Source: Streptomyces sp. SCSIO 75703
Lineage (GTDB): Bacteria > Actinomycetota > Actinomycetes > Streptomycetales > Streptomycetaceae
NCBI RefSeq assembly: GCF_036607905.1
Contig: NZ_CP144555.1
Location: 4,836,001-4,900,000 of the forward strand
Direction: 5' to 3'
DNA: 64,000 bases
Shown piece by piece: positions 40,761-49,666 of the stretch; positions within the stretch are counted from its first letter, which is position 1, and every line of letters starts with the position of its first letter. Below the pieces are notes generated by a model that saw nothing but the letters and a program-made list of their open reading frames with translations, made no database searches and had not been told where the DNA came from. The position numbers were made by a program, and so were the translations under genes.

Positions 40761-43505
40761 GGCGTCGCCGCCCGCGACCCCCGGGTCGGCCGCCGTGACG
40801 TCCAGCAGCCGGTACCGGTCCACCGCCTGCTTCAGCGCCGACCGGTCGACCTTGCCCTCGCGGGCCAGCTCCGTCAGCACCGCCACCACGATCGACTGGG
40901 CGTCGATGTGGAAGAAGCGCCGCGCCGCCCCGCGGGTGTCCGCGAAGCCGAAGCCGTCGGCGCCCAGCGACTGGTACGTCCCCGGCACCCACCGCGCGAT
41001 CTGGTCCGGCACCGACCGCATCCAGTCGGACACCGCCACGAAGGGGCCCTCGGCCCCGGCCAGCCTCCGCGTCACCCACGGCACCCGCTGTTCCTCCTCC
41101 GGGTGCAGCAGGTTGTGCTCCTCGCAGGCCACGGCCTCGCGCCGGAGCTCGTTCCAGGAGGTCGCCGACCAGACGTCGGCGCGCACGTTCCACTCCTCGG
41201 CGAGGATGCGCCGGGCCTCCAGCGCCCACGGGACCGCCACACCGGACGCCAGGATCTGCGCCGGGACGGCACCGGCCCCGCCCGCGGCGATGCGGTGGAC
41301 GCCCTTGAGGATGCCCTCCACGTCCACGTCCGCCGGCTCGGCCGGGTGCTGGATCGGCTCGTTGTAGACGGTCAGGTAGTAGAAGACGTCCTCGCCGTGC
41401 GGGTGCCGCGCGTCGCCGCCGTACATGCGGCGCAGGCCGTCCTGGACGATGTGCGCGATCTCGTAGGCGTACGCCGGGTCGTACGCGACGCACGCCGGGT
41501 TGGTCGAGGCCAGCAACTGCGAGTGGCCGTCCGCGTGCTGGAGCCCCTCACCGGTCAGGGTCGTGCGTCCGGCGGTCGCGCCCAGCACGAATCCGCGCGC
41601 GAGCTGGTCGGCCATCTGCCAGAACTGGTCGCCGGTGCGCTGGAACCCGAACATCGAGTAGAAGACGTAGACCGGGATCAGCGGTTCGCCGTGGGTGGCG
41701 TAGGCCGAGCCGGCCGCGATCAGCGAGGCCGTGCAGCCCGCCTCCGAGATGCCGTCGTGCAGCATCTGCCCGTTCGGCGCCTCCTTGTAGGCGAGGAGCA
41801 GGTCCCGGTCGACCGACTCGTACTGCTGGCCCAGCGGGTTGTAGATCTTCGCACTCGGGAAGAACGAGTCCATGCCGAAGGTGCGGTACTCGTCGGGCGC
41901 GATCAGCACGAACCGACGGCCGATCTCCTTGTCCCGCATGAGGTCCTTCAGCAGGCGCACGAAGGCCATGGTGGTGGCGATCGACTGCTGGCCGGAACCC
42001 TTCTTCACCGTCGCGTACGTGGCGTCGCCCGGCAGCGCGAGCGGCTTCGACCGCACCAGCCGGGTCGGGACGTACCCGCCCAGACCGCGGCGCCGGTCGT
42101 GCATGTACTGCATCTCCTCGGTGTCCGGCCCCGGGTGGTAGTACGGCGGCGGGCCGGACTCCAGTTCCCGGTCGGAGATCGGCAGGTGCAGCCGGTCGCG
42201 GAAGCCCTTGAGGTCGTCGACCGTGAGCTTCTTCATCTGGTGGGTGGCGTTGCGGCCCTCGAAGTTCGGGCCCAGCGTCCAGCCCTTGACCGTCTTGGCC
42301 AGGATGACCGTGGGCTGCCCCTTGTGCTCGACGGCCGCCTTGTACGCCGCGTAGATCTTGCGGTGGTCGTGGCCGCCGCGGCCCAGGTGCAGGATCTGGT
42401 CGTCGGTCATGTTCTCGACCATCGCGCGCAGCCGGTGGTCGTCGCCGAAGAAGTGGTCGCGGATGTACGCGCCGGACTCCGTGGCGTACGTCTGGAACTG
42501 TCCGTCCGGCGTGGTGTTCATCCGGTTGACCAGCACGCCGTCGCGGTCCTGGGCCAGCAGCGGGTCCCAGGAACGGTCCCACACCAGCTTGATCACGTTC
42601 CAGCCGGCGCCCCGGAAGATCGACTCCAGCTCCTGGATGATCTTCCCGTTGCCGCGCACCGGACCGTCCAGGCGCTGGAGGTTGCAGTTGACCACGAAGG
42701 TCAGGTTGTCCAGGCCCTCGCGGGCGGCGATGGAGAGCTGGCCCAGCGACTCGGGCTCGTCCATCTCGCCGTCGCCGAGGAAGGCCCACACGTGCGAGCG
42801 GGAGGTGTCGGCGATGCCGCGCGCCTGCATGTACCGGTTCATGCGCGCCTGGTAGATCGCGCCGATCGGGCCGAGCCCCATCGACACCGTGGGGAACTCC
42901 CAGAAGTCCGGCATGGAGCGCGGGTGCGGGTACGAGGACAGCCCGTCCGGCGCCTTGGACTTCTCCTGCCGGAACCCGTCCAGGTGCCGTTCGCCGAGCC
43001 GGTCCAGGAGGTAGGCGCGGGCGTAGATGCCGGGCGAGGCGTGCCCCTGGAAGAAGACCTGGTCGCCGCCGTCCCCGTGGTCCTTGCCGCGGAAGAAGTG
43101 GTTGAAGCCCACGTCGTACAGCGAGGCCGACGAGGCGAAGGTGGCGATGTGACCGCCCACGCCGATGCCGGGCCGCTGCGCCCGGGACACCATCACCGCG
43201 GCGTTCCACCGGGTGGCGTTGAGGATCTTGCGCTCGATCTCCTCGTTGCCGGGGAAGAACGGCTCGTCGCGGGTCGCGATGGTGTTCACGTAGTCCGTGC
43301 TGCGCATCTCGGGCACGGCCACGCGCTTCTCGCGGGCCCGCTCGATCAGCCGCAGCATGAGGTAGCGGGCCCGCTCCCGGCCGCGCTCGTCGACGGCGGC
43401 GTCGAGGGAGTCGAGCCACTCCTGCGTTTCCTCGGGGTCGAAGTCAGGAACCTGACTCGGCAGGCCGCCAATGATGATCGGACTGCGATCGTTTGCGGAA
43501 GCCAC
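40758..43505 (-). CDS. aceE: Pyruvate dehydrogenase E1 component, homodimeric (AceE)
   Basis: A 915-residue thiamine-diphosphate enzyme that decarboxylates pyruvate and passes the acetyl group to the lipoyl E2, making acetyl-CoA. The TPP motif is GDGEMDEPES and then NCNLQRLDG; HIATFASSASLYDVGFNHFF and FFQGHASPGIYARAYL are AceE hallmarks. The length is normal. GTG 43505 has GAAGGAA 5 nt upstream. Its E2/E3 partners are not in this window. Its product feeds the fab enzymes. Confidence 0.97.
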   Translation of the reverse strand: MASANDRSPIIIGGLPSQVPDFDPEETQEWLDSLDAAVDERGRERARYLMLRLIERAREKRVAVPEMRSTDYVNTIATRDEPFFPGNEEIERKILNATRWNAAVMVSRAQRPGIGVGGHIATFASSASLYDVGFNHFFRGKDHGDGGDQVFFQGHASPGIYARAYLLDRLGERHLDGFRQEKSKAPDGLSSYPHPRSMPDFWEFPTVSMGLGPIGAIYQARMNRYMQARGIADTSRSHVWAFLGDGEMDEPESLGQLSIAAREGLDNLTFVVNCNLQRLDGPVRGNGKIIQELESIFRGAGWNVIKLVWDRSWDPLLAQDRDGVLVNRMNTTPDGQFQTYATESGAYIRDHFFGDDHRLRAMVENMTDDQILHLGRGGHDHRKIYAAYKAAVEHKGQPTVILAKTVKGWTLGPNFEGRNATHQMKKLTVDDLKGFRDRLHLPISDRELESGPPPYYHPGPDTEEMQYMHDRRRGLGGYVPTRLVRSKPLALPGDATYATVKKGSGQQSIATTMAFVRLLKDLMRDKEIGRRFVLIAPDEYRTFGMDSFFPSAKIYNPLGQQYESVDRDLLLAYKEAPNGQMLHDGISEAGCTASLIAAGSAYATHGEPLIPVYVFYSMFGFQRTGDQFWQMADQLARGFVLGATAGRTTLTGEGLQHADGHSQLLASTNPACVAYDPAYAYEIAHIVQDGLRRMYGGDARHPHGEDVFYYLTVYNEPIQHPAEPADVDVEGILKGVHRIAAGGAGAVPAQILASGVAVPWALEARRILAEEWNVRADVWSATSWNELRREAVACEEHNLLHPEEEQRVPWVTRRLAGAEGPFVAVSDWMRSVPDQIARWVPGTYQSLGADGFGFADTRGAARRFFHIDAQSIVVAVLTELAREGKVDRSALKQAVDRYRLLDVTAADPGVAGGDA

Positions 43506-43907
43506 GCTGTTCCTTCACTGTCGGAGGGCCACGGTGCGACGGGTGCGGGGTACGCCGTTTCCCATCGTCCACCGCAGGCGGGAAAACGTCATCTGTACCG
43601 TGGGGTAACCGGTTCCCTCACGGGAATCGGGACACGGTCGTCCGAGTGTCGTACCCCGCAGGGTTCCCAAATGCGCAAACGGGGCAGATAGGTGTGGTGT
43701 ACGTCACCTTCGGTCTGGACGGCAAGGCGGGAGTTGCGGCGACACCGCCCGGATCGTCACCGTTTCGGCGGTCCCGGCGGCCGGGTACTTGCGCGATCCG
43801 TCCCGCCCGTGTGGACTACGGCCAAGCCACGCGCACGCGCGTGGCCGAGATCCCTCCGGTCCCGACGGACCGGGGGCCCCGACCAAGACATGATCAGGAG
43901 GCAACCC
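43506..43907. other. Divergent regulatory region between aceE and the DUF3052 gene
   Basis: About 400 bp without a gene. It contains palindromic AACCGGTT (43607-43614) and GGTG-TACGT-CACC (43696-43708), and stretches at 43580-43620 and 43670-43710 that are A/T-richer than average. These are plausible operators and promoters for the two divergent genes, but no regulator can be assigned. Confidence 0.45.
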
Positions 43908-44345
43908 GTGAGCGCGACCGCGGACCACGCGGAGGAGCGGACGAACCCTGCCGTAAGGCTGGGGTTCCAGCCCGAGCAGGTGGTCCAGGAGATCGGCTAC
44001 GACGACGATGTCGACCAGGAGCTCCGCGAGGCCATCGAAGGAGCCGTCGAGGGCGAGCTGGTGGACGAGGACTACGAGGACGTGGCCGACGCCGTCGTGC
44101 TGTGGTTCCGTGACGACGACGGCGACCTGACGGATGCGCTGGTGGATGCCACCACGTACATCGAAGAAGGCGGCTCGATCCTGCTCCTGACGCCGAAGAC
44201 CGGCCGGACCGGATACGTCGAGCCCAGTGACATCTCGGAAGCCGCGACGACGGCAGGGCTGACGGCGTCCAAGAGCATCAGCGTCGGCAAGGACTGGAGC
44301 GGCAGCCGGCTGGCGACGCCGAAGGCGGCCAAGTCGAAGCGCTGA
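43908..44345 (+). CDS. DUF3052 family protein
   Basis: A 145-residue acidic protein typical of actinobacteria (VRLGFQPEQVVQEIGYDDDVD, VVLWFRDDDGDLTDALVDA). It has no enzyme motif and no membrane segment. GTG 43908 has a full AGGAGG 6 nt upstream. It is divergent from aceE and followed by the peroxiredoxin gene after about 120 bp. Its function is unknown. Confidence 0.9.
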   Translation: MSATADHAEERTNPAVRLGFQPEQVVQEIGYDDDVDQELREAIEGAVEGELVDEDYEDVADAVVLWFRDDDGDLTDALVDATTYIEEGGSILLLTPKTGRTGYVEPSDISEAATTAGLTASKSISVGKDWSGSRLATPKAAKSKR

Positions 44346-44465
44346 GCCGTACGACCGTCCCGGACCGTGGACGGACCGGCACCGTCCGGCCCGTCCGCGG
44401 TCCCGCGACGGCCCCTGCGTAGGGTGTTTCCCAGCGAACCACCCTCCGAAGGGACGAACAGGACC

Positions 44466-44924
44466 ATGGCGATCCAGGTCGGCGACAAGGCCCCCGACTT
44501 CGAGCTGAAGGACAACCACGGCGCCACCGTGCGGCTGTCCGACTTCCACGGGCGCGCGAACGTCGTGCTGCTCTTCTACCCGTTCGCCTTCACGGGCGTC
44601 TGCACGGGCGAGCTGTGCGAGATCCGCGACAACCTGCCCCGCTTCGCCGACCGCGACACCCAGGTGCTCGCCGTGTCCAACGACTCCATCCACACCCTGC
44701 GCGTCTTCGGCGAGCAGGAGGGCCTGGAGTACCCGTTGCTGTCGGACTTCTGGCCGCACGGCAACGTCTCGCGCGCCTACGGCGTCTTCGACGAGGACAA
44801 GGGCTGTGCCGTCCGCGGCACCTTCGTCATCGACCGGGAGGGCGTCGTCCGCTGGACCGTCGTCAACGGCCTGCCGGACGCCCGTGACCTGGACGAGTAC
44901 GTGAAGGCGCTCGACACCCTGTGA
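44466..44924 (+). CDS. AhpE-type peroxiredoxin
   Basis: A 152-residue thioredoxin-fold peroxidase. Pro and Thr of the active site and the peroxidatic Cys46 are in YPFAFTGVCTGELCEIRD; a second Cys51 lies five residues later, and a third is in DKGCAVRGT. The sequence is close to mycobacterial AhpE, which reduces peroxynitrite and fatty-acid hydroperoxides. A possible -10 box TAGGGT lies at 44420-44425. It precedes the terD genes and fits a stress role. Confidence 0.92.
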   Translation: MAIQVGDKAPDFELKDNHGATVRLSDFHGRANVVLLFYPFAFTGVCTGELCEIRDNLPRFADRDTQVLAVSNDSIHTLRVFGEQEGLEYPLLSDFWPHGNVSRAYGVFDEDKGCAVRGTFVIDREGVVRWTVVNGLPDARDLDEYVKALDTL

Positions 44925-45048
44925 TTCCCGGGCCGCACGGCCCGCGGCGGACGGGAACCCGTCACTAGGATCGACTCGTTGATCCGGCATCCACACACAC
45001 ATCCGACGCACGACGGGGCTCACGCCCCGGGACACCAAGGGAGGACTC

Positions 45049-45624
45049 GTGGGAGTCAGCCTCAGCAAGGGCGGCAACGTATCGCTGACCAAGGAGGCCC
45101 CCGGCCTGACCGCGGTCATCGTCGGTCTGGGGTGGGATGTCCGCACCACGACCGGCACCGGCTTCGACCTCGACGCCAGCGCGCTGCTGCTGAACAGTTC
45201 CGGCAAGGTCGCCAGCGACCAGCACTTCGTGTTCTTCAACAACCTCAGGAGCCCCGACGGCTCGGTCGAGCACACCGGCGACAACCTCACCGGTGAGGGC
45301 GAGGGCGACGACGAGCAGATCAAGGTCGACCTGGCCGGCGTCCCCGCCGACATCGAGAAGATCGTCTTCCCGGTCTCGATCTACGACGCCGAGAACCGCC
45401 AGCAGTCCTTCGGCCAGGTCCGCAACGCCTTCATCCGCGTCGTGAACCAGGCGGGCGAGGCCGAGATCGCCCGCTACGACCTGAGCGAGGACGCCTCCAC
45501 GGAGACCGCGATGGTCTTCGGCGAGCTGTACCGCAACGGCGCGGAGTGGAAGTTCCGCGCCATCGGCCAGGGCTACGCCTCGGGCCTGCGCGGCATCGCG
45601 CAGGACTTCGGCGTGAACGTCTGA
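45049..45624 (+). CDS. terD: TerD-family stress protein, copy 1
   Basis: A 191-residue TerD domain protein. The calcium-binding loops are visible as FDLDASALLL and HTGDNLTGEGEGDDEQIKVDL; DLSEDASTETAMVFGELYR and WKFRAIGQGYASGL complete the family pattern. TerD proteins bind calcium and take part in membrane-linked stress responses and, in Streptomyces coelicolor, in development. A -10-like TAGGAT is at 44966-44971. A strong terminator follows, so copy 2 has its own promoter or depends on read-through. Confidence 0.95.
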   Translation: MGVSLSKGGNVSLTKEAPGLTAVIVGLGWDVRTTTGTGFDLDASALLLNSSGKVASDQHFVFFNNLRSPDGSVEHTGDNLTGEGEGDDEQIKVDLAGVPADIEKIVFPVSIYDAENRQQSFGQVRNAFIRVVNQAGEAEIARYDLSEDASTETAMVFGELYRNGAEWKFRAIGQGYASGLRGIAQDFGVNV

Positions 45625-45674
45625 GACGTGTGAACGTCCCGGACGCCTGAACACCCCGAGGCGAACGGCCTCAT

Positions 45675-45711
45675 CGTCCGGCGCCGCACGGTTTACGTGC
45701 GGCGCCGGACG
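45675..45711 (+). terminator. Strong hairpin between the two terD genes
   Basis: A perfect 15-bp stem, CGTCCGGCGCCGCAC (45675-45689) and GTGCGGCGCCGGACG (45697-45711), with a 7-nt loop. It lies about 50 bp after copy 1 and 43 bp before copy 2. It may end the first transcript or stabilise the 3' end. Confidence 0.8.
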
Positions 45712-45754
45712 CGCAAGTAACCCAAGAACCATCACCCGGGGAGGGACCATCACC

Positions 45755-46330
45755 ATGGGCGTCACTCTTGCCAAGGGGGGCAACGTCTCGCTGTCGAAGG
45801 CCGCACCGAACCTCACTCAGGTGCTGGTCGGCCTCGGCTGGGACGCGCGTTCCACCACCGGAGCACCCTTCGACCTCGACGCCAGCGCGCTGGTGTGCAG
45901 CGGCGGCCGGGTGCTCGGGGACGAGTGGTTCGTCTTCTACAACCAGCTCACGAGCCCCGACGGCTCCATCGAGCACACCGGCGACAACCTCACCGGTGAG
46001 GGCGAGGGCGACGACGAGTCCCTCCTGGTCGACCTCTCCAGGGTCCCGGCCCACGCCGACAAGATCGTCTTCCCGGTGTCGATCCACCTGGCCGACGAGC
46101 GCGGCCAGACCTTCGGCCAGGTCGCCAACGCCTTCATCCGGGTCGTCAACCAGGCCGACGGCCAGGAGCTGGCCCGCTACGACCTGAGCGAGGACGCCTC
46201 CAGCGAAACGGCCATGATCTTCGGTGAGCTGTACCGCTACCAGGGTGAGTGGAAATTCCGTGCAGTTGGTCAGGGGTACGCGTCCGGGCTGCGCGGGATC
46301 GCCCTAGACTTCGGAGTCAACGTTTCGTAA
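45755..46330 (+). CDS. terD: TerD-family stress protein, copy 2
   Basis: A 191-residue paralogue of the upstream gene with the same length and blocks (FDLDASALVC, HTGDNLTGEGEGDDESLLVDL, WKFRAVGQGYASGL). About three quarters of residues agree by eye, so it is a clear tandem duplication. GGGGAGGG lies upstream of the ATG. It is followed after 76 bp by the TerC-like gene. Confidence 0.95.
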   Translation: MGVTLAKGGNVSLSKAAPNLTQVLVGLGWDARSTTGAPFDLDASALVCSGGRVLGDEWFVFYNQLTSPDGSIEHTGDNLTGEGEGDDESLLVDLSRVPAHADKIVFPVSIHLADERGQTFGQVANAFIRVVNQADGQELARYDLSEDASSETAMIFGELYRYQGEWKFRAVGQGYASGLRGIALDFGVNVS

Positions 46331-46359
46331 AGCCGGGTACGGCGCAGGGGAGCGCCTCC

Positions 46360-46376
46360 CCCAGACTCCGTCTGGG
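46360..46376 (+). terminator. Short hairpin before the TerC-like gene
   Basis: CCCAGAC-TCC-GTCTGGG: a 7-bp stem with a 3-nt loop, 30 bp after the terD stop and 31 bp before the next start. It may attenuate read-through into the TerC-like gene. Confidence 0.55.
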
Positions 46377-46406
46377 AAGGACCCCCCACACACGATGGGG
46401 TAGCCA

Positions 46407-47537
46407 GTGATTCTGAAAACCTTCGGCTGGTCGTTCGCGGTCACCGCGCTCGGCCTGGTCGCGGCGGTCTTCTACGGGGGGTGGACCGCGTTCGGGATCG
46501 TGGCGATCCTCTCCGTTCTGGAGATCTCGCTGTCGTTCGACAACGCGGTGGTCAACGCCGGGATCCTGAAGAAGATGAACGCCTTCTGGCAGAAGATCTT
46601 CCTCACCCTGGGCATCCTGATCGCCGTCTTCGGCATGCGGCTGGTCTTCCCGGTCGTCATCGTGGCGGTCAGTGCCCAGCTCGGGCCGATCGAGGCCGTC
46701 GAACTGGCCCTCACCGACAAGCACCGCTACCAGGAGCTGGTGACCGACGCGCATCCGGCGATCGCGGCGTTCGGCGGCATGTTCCTGCTGATGATCTTCC
46801 TGGACTTCGTCTTCGAGGACCGGGACATCAAGTGGCTGTCCTGGCTGGAGCGTCCGCTGGCCAGGCTGGGCAAGGTCGACATGCTGTCGGTCTGCGTGGC
46901 GCTGGTCGTGCTGCTGGTCTCGGCGATGACCTTCGCCACCCACGCCCACCAGCACGGCGGGGCCACGGTCGACAAGGCCGAGACCGTCCTGATCGCGGGG
47001 GTGGCCGGTCTGATCACCTACATGATCGTCGGCGGGCTCTCCGGGTACTTCGAGGACAAGCTCGAAGAGGAGGAGGAGGCCGACGAGGCCGACGAGCGCG
47101 CGGGCAGGCCGCGCTCGGCGATGGCCCTGGCCGGCAAGGCGGCCTTCTTCATGTTCCTGTACCTGGAGGTGCTGGACGCCTCGTTCTCCTTCGACGGCGT
47201 GATCGGCGCCTTCGCCATCACCAACGACATCGTCCTGATGGCGCTCGGCCTGGGCATCGGCGCGATGTACGTGCGGTCGCTCACGGTCTACCTGGTCCGC
47301 CAGGGCACCCTGGACGACTACGTCTACCTGGAGCACGGCGCCCACTACGCGATCGGCGCCCTCGCCGTGATCCTCCTGGTCACCATCCAGTACCAGATCA
47401 ACGAGATCATCACCGGCCTGGTCGGCGTCGTCCTCATCGGCTGGTCCTTCTGGTCCTCCGTACGCCGCAACCGCGCCCTCGCCGCCACCGAGCGAGCGGA
47501 CGACGGCGAGAAGACCGAGGTTCCCTCGGGCGTGTGA
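46407..47537 (+). CDS. DUF475/TerC-superfamily integral membrane protein
   Basis: A 376-residue protein with about nine helices. Paired acidic motifs in the membrane are typical of the TerC/LysE clan: LEISLSFDNAVVNAG in the N-terminal half and LDASFSFDGVIGAFAI in the C-terminal half. An acidic cytoplasmic loop (EEEEEADEADER) lies between. TerC proteins are linked to metal (manganese) efflux and form membrane complexes with TerD. GTG 46407 is the start. It lies within the ter block. Confidence 0.9.
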   Translation: MILKTFGWSFAVTALGLVAAVFYGGWTAFGIVAILSVLEISLSFDNAVVNAGILKKMNAFWQKIFLTLGILIAVFGMRLVFPVVIVAVSAQLGPIEAVELALTDKHRYQELVTDAHPAIAAFGGMFLLMIFLDFVFEDRDIKWLSWLERPLARLGKVDMLSVCVALVVLLVSAMTFATHAHQHGGATVDKAETVLIAGVAGLITYMIVGGLSGYFEDKLEEEEEADEADERAGRPRSAMALAGKAAFFMFLYLEVLDASFSFDGVIGAFAITNDIVLMALGLGIGAMYVRSLTVYLVRQGTLDDYVYLEHGAHYAIGALAVILLVTIQYQINEIITGLVGVVLIGWSFWSSVRRNRALAATERADDGEKTEVPSGV

Positions 47538-47701
47538 GGGTCCGCCGGCCCCTGGCCGGTTCCGCCTCCGGAGCGCACGCGCGCCGGTGTGAACCGGCCC
47601 CGGGGGCGGGAACGCTTGTGACGGGGCGGGCGCAGGGAGAGTGCTCCCCGCGACCGCCCCGTCCGCATGCCGGTACGAGTCGAGAGGACGTGGGGGCGAA
47701 A

Positions 47702-48433
47702 ATGGGCTTCCTGGACGGACTGTGGCGGGGCCGCGAGAGCGAGTTCGACTCGGGCAGCGCCGCGACCAACGCCATAGAACTGACCAAACGGCACAGCCAG
47801 ATCTCCCTGACCAAACAGGGCGCGGCCACCGGCAACCTCCGCATCAACCTGTCCTGGCGGATGCGGACCTCCGACGTCGTGGGCGTCCAGCGGGAGAGCC
47901 TGCTGCGCCACCCGTTCAAGGCGCTGAAGCCGCCGGCGGTCGTCGGGCACAGCCAGAGCATGGTCAACGTCGACCTCGACCTCGGCTGCCTCTACGAACT
48001 CCAGGACGGCACCAAGGGAGTGGTCCAGCCGCTCGGCGGCTACCTCGGCGACGTCAACGCCCCGCCGTACGTGAAGATCAGCGGCGACGACCGGTTCGGC
48101 TCGGCCTCCGGCGAGACGATGTACATCAACCTCGACCAGCGCGAGGCCATCAAGCGGCTCCTGGTCTTCGTGTACATCTACGACCAGACGCCCGCCTTCG
48201 ACCGCACCCACGCCATCGTCACGCTCTACCCGAGCAACGGGCCGCGCATCGAGATCGGCCTCGACGAACGGCACCCGCAGGCCCGCTCCTGCGCCGTGGT
48301 GCTGATCGAGAACGTCAAGGACGAGATCCTCGTCCACCGCGAGGTGAAGTTCGTCTACGGCTTCCAGGGCGAGCTGGACCGGCTCTACGGCTGGGGGCTC
48401 CACTGGGGGCGCGGCTACAAGTCGAAGACGTAG
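47702..48433 (+). CDS. TerD/TerA-like stress protein
   Basis: A 243-residue divergent TerD-fold protein. After an N-terminal extension (MGFLDGLWRGRESEFDSG) it has VDLDLGCLYEL, ISGDDRFGSASGETMYINL and LLVFVYIYDQTPAF, which match TerA-type domains more than classical TerD. It ends in a basic GRGYKSKT tail. The calcium loop residues are only partly conserved. It is 164 bp after the TerC-like gene, and its 3' end faces the next TerD-domain gene with a hairpin repeat between. Confidence 0.85.
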   Translation: MGFLDGLWRGRESEFDSGSAATNAIELTKRHSQISLTKQGAATGNLRINLSWRMRTSDVVGVQRESLLRHPFKALKPPAVVGHSQSMVNVDLDLGCLYELQDGTKGVVQPLGGYLGDVNAPPYVKISGDDRFGSASGETMYINLDQREAIKRLLVFVYIYDQTPAFDRTHAIVTLYPSNGPRIEIGLDERHPQARSCAVVLIENVKDEILVHREVKFVYGFQGELDRLYGWGLHWGRGYKSKT

Positions 48434-48518
48434 CGGCGGGTCCGGGCCCGCCCGCGCCCCGGCCCGTCTCCCGGCCGGCGTCGGGGAGGCGAGCGCACGG
48501 GGCACCGCGGCGGCCCCA

Positions 48519-48580
48519 GGGCCTCTCGTCGGCTCAGGCCGGGCTCGCGAGGTCCGGCCTGACCCGGGCGAAGACCCTAG
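48519..48580. repeat. Dispersed 3'-end hairpin repeat, copy 3 (diverged short form)
   Basis: The left arm GGGCCTCTCGTCGGCTCAGG (48519-48538) and the right arm CCGGCCTGACCC then GAAGACCCTAG (48554-48580) are imperfect inverses; the loop has GGGCTCGCGA as in copy 2. The CTA at 48577-48579 is the complement of the TAG stop of the minus-strand TerD-like gene. It sits between two convergent genes. Confidence 0.65.
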
Positions 48581-49461
48581 CGGCCCACGAACTGGGGGCC
48601 CTGCGGGGGGAGGCGGAAGTCGGGGTCCGGGGCGGGCCCGACCGGCGCCGGGTAGCCGTAGCCGGCCTGCGCCAGGGCGGCGGCCGGGGCTTGCGGGTAG
48701 CCGTAGCCGGGCCGCCCGGCGGGCTGCGGGTAGCCGTAGGCCGGCCCCGTCGCCGCGGGCGGCTGCGGGTAGCCGTAGGCGGGCTGGGCGGGCACCCCGG
48801 GCACGCCCGGCGGCTGCTCCGGGGGCAGCGGGCGCGAGACCTCGGGGACCGGCGCGGCCGGCGGCGCCGGGGCGGGCGGCGCCGGGTCCTCGGCGTCGGA
48901 CGCGTCCTGCGCCGCCTCCGACTCGTCCACCGAGATGCCGAAGTCGGTCGCGAGGCCCTTCAGACCGTTCGAGTAGCCCTCGCCGAGCGCCCGGAACTTC
49001 CAGCCCTCCCCGCGCCGGTACAGCTCGCCGCAGATCAGCGCCGTCTCCCGGCCGGTCTCCGGCCGGACGTCGAAATACGCCAGCGGTTCCTCGTCCCCGG
49101 CCACCGCGTCGTACAGCAGGATGCGCAGGTCGTGCACCTGGTCGAAGGCGACACCGTCCGCCGAGGCGACCAGCAGGATCCTGCCCACCGAGCCCTCGAC
49201 CCCGGACAGGTCCGTCTGGACCGTGTCCGTCAGCGCGTCCCCGGCCCGCTTCTTGCCGAGCCGCCAGACCTGCCCGGAGGGGTGCCGCGGCTGGTTGTAG
49301 AAGACGAAGTCCTCGTCGGAACGCACACGGTCGTCGTGGCCCAGCAGCAGCGCGGAGGCGTCGACGTCCGGGACCCCCTGCCCGGGGGTCCAGCGCAGCA
49401 CGGCGCGTACCGTGGTGGCTTGCAGCGGGACGTTCGACCCCTTCAGCATCGCGTGCGTCAT
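48577..49461 (-). CDS. TerD-domain protein with GYGYPQ-repeat tail
   Basis: A 294-residue protein. Residues 1-185 are a TerD domain (VPDVDASALLL, ETALICGELYRRGEGWKFRALGEGYSNGL); the second calcium loop is replaced by a basic stretch (RLGKKRAGDALTD). Residues 186-294 are a Pro/Ala linker followed by four copies of a YGYPQ motif, spaced 14-18 residues, that end in PQGPQFVGR. Such Tyr/Gly/Pro repeats are disordered and can drive self-association. It is divergent from the HpcH gene and so belongs to the ter module. Confidence 0.9.
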   Translation of the reverse strand: MTHAMLKGSNVPLQATTVRAVLRWTPGQGVPDVDASALLLGHDDRVRSDEDFVFYNQPRHPSGQVWRLGKKRAGDALTDTVQTDLSGVEGSVGRILLVASADGVAFDQVHDLRILLYDAVAGDEEPLAYFDVRPETGRETALICGELYRRGEGWKFRALGEGYSNGLKGLATDFGISVDESEAAQDASDAEDPAPPAPAPPAAPVPEVSRPLPPEQPPGVPGVPAQPAYGYPQPPAATGPAYGYPQPAGRPGYGYPQAPAAALAQAGYGYPAPVGPAPDPDFRLPPQGPQFVGR

Positions 49462-49583
49462 GCCGTCATCCTGCCCTCTCGGTCCTGGTCACGACAACGC
49501 GGGGCCGGTGGCCGGATCATGTCCCCGCGCACCGGGCCGCCCGCCGTCCCACGGCCGGTCACCTGGATTTCCTGTGCGGCGGG

Positions 49584-49613
49584 AACCGCCGACACGGTCA
49601 CGTACGTACTATT
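49584..49613 (+). promoter_or_regulatory. Possible promoter of the ter biosynthetic module
   Basis: An A/T-rich island at 49600-49625 contains TACTAT (49608-49613) and the palindrome ACGTACGT. The -35 region is not clear. It lies about 55 bp before the HpcH start, in the 205-bp divergent gap. Confidence 0.35.
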
Positions 49614-49666
49614 ACCGGTCACCTTCGGACAGTTCCAGGTGGCCCAGTCACCACGGGGGAGTACAC

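Noticed and set aside
48640..48790. Repetitive DNA as a separate repeat element
   Set aside because: It is the coding sequence of the GYGYPQ tail of the TerD-domain protein.
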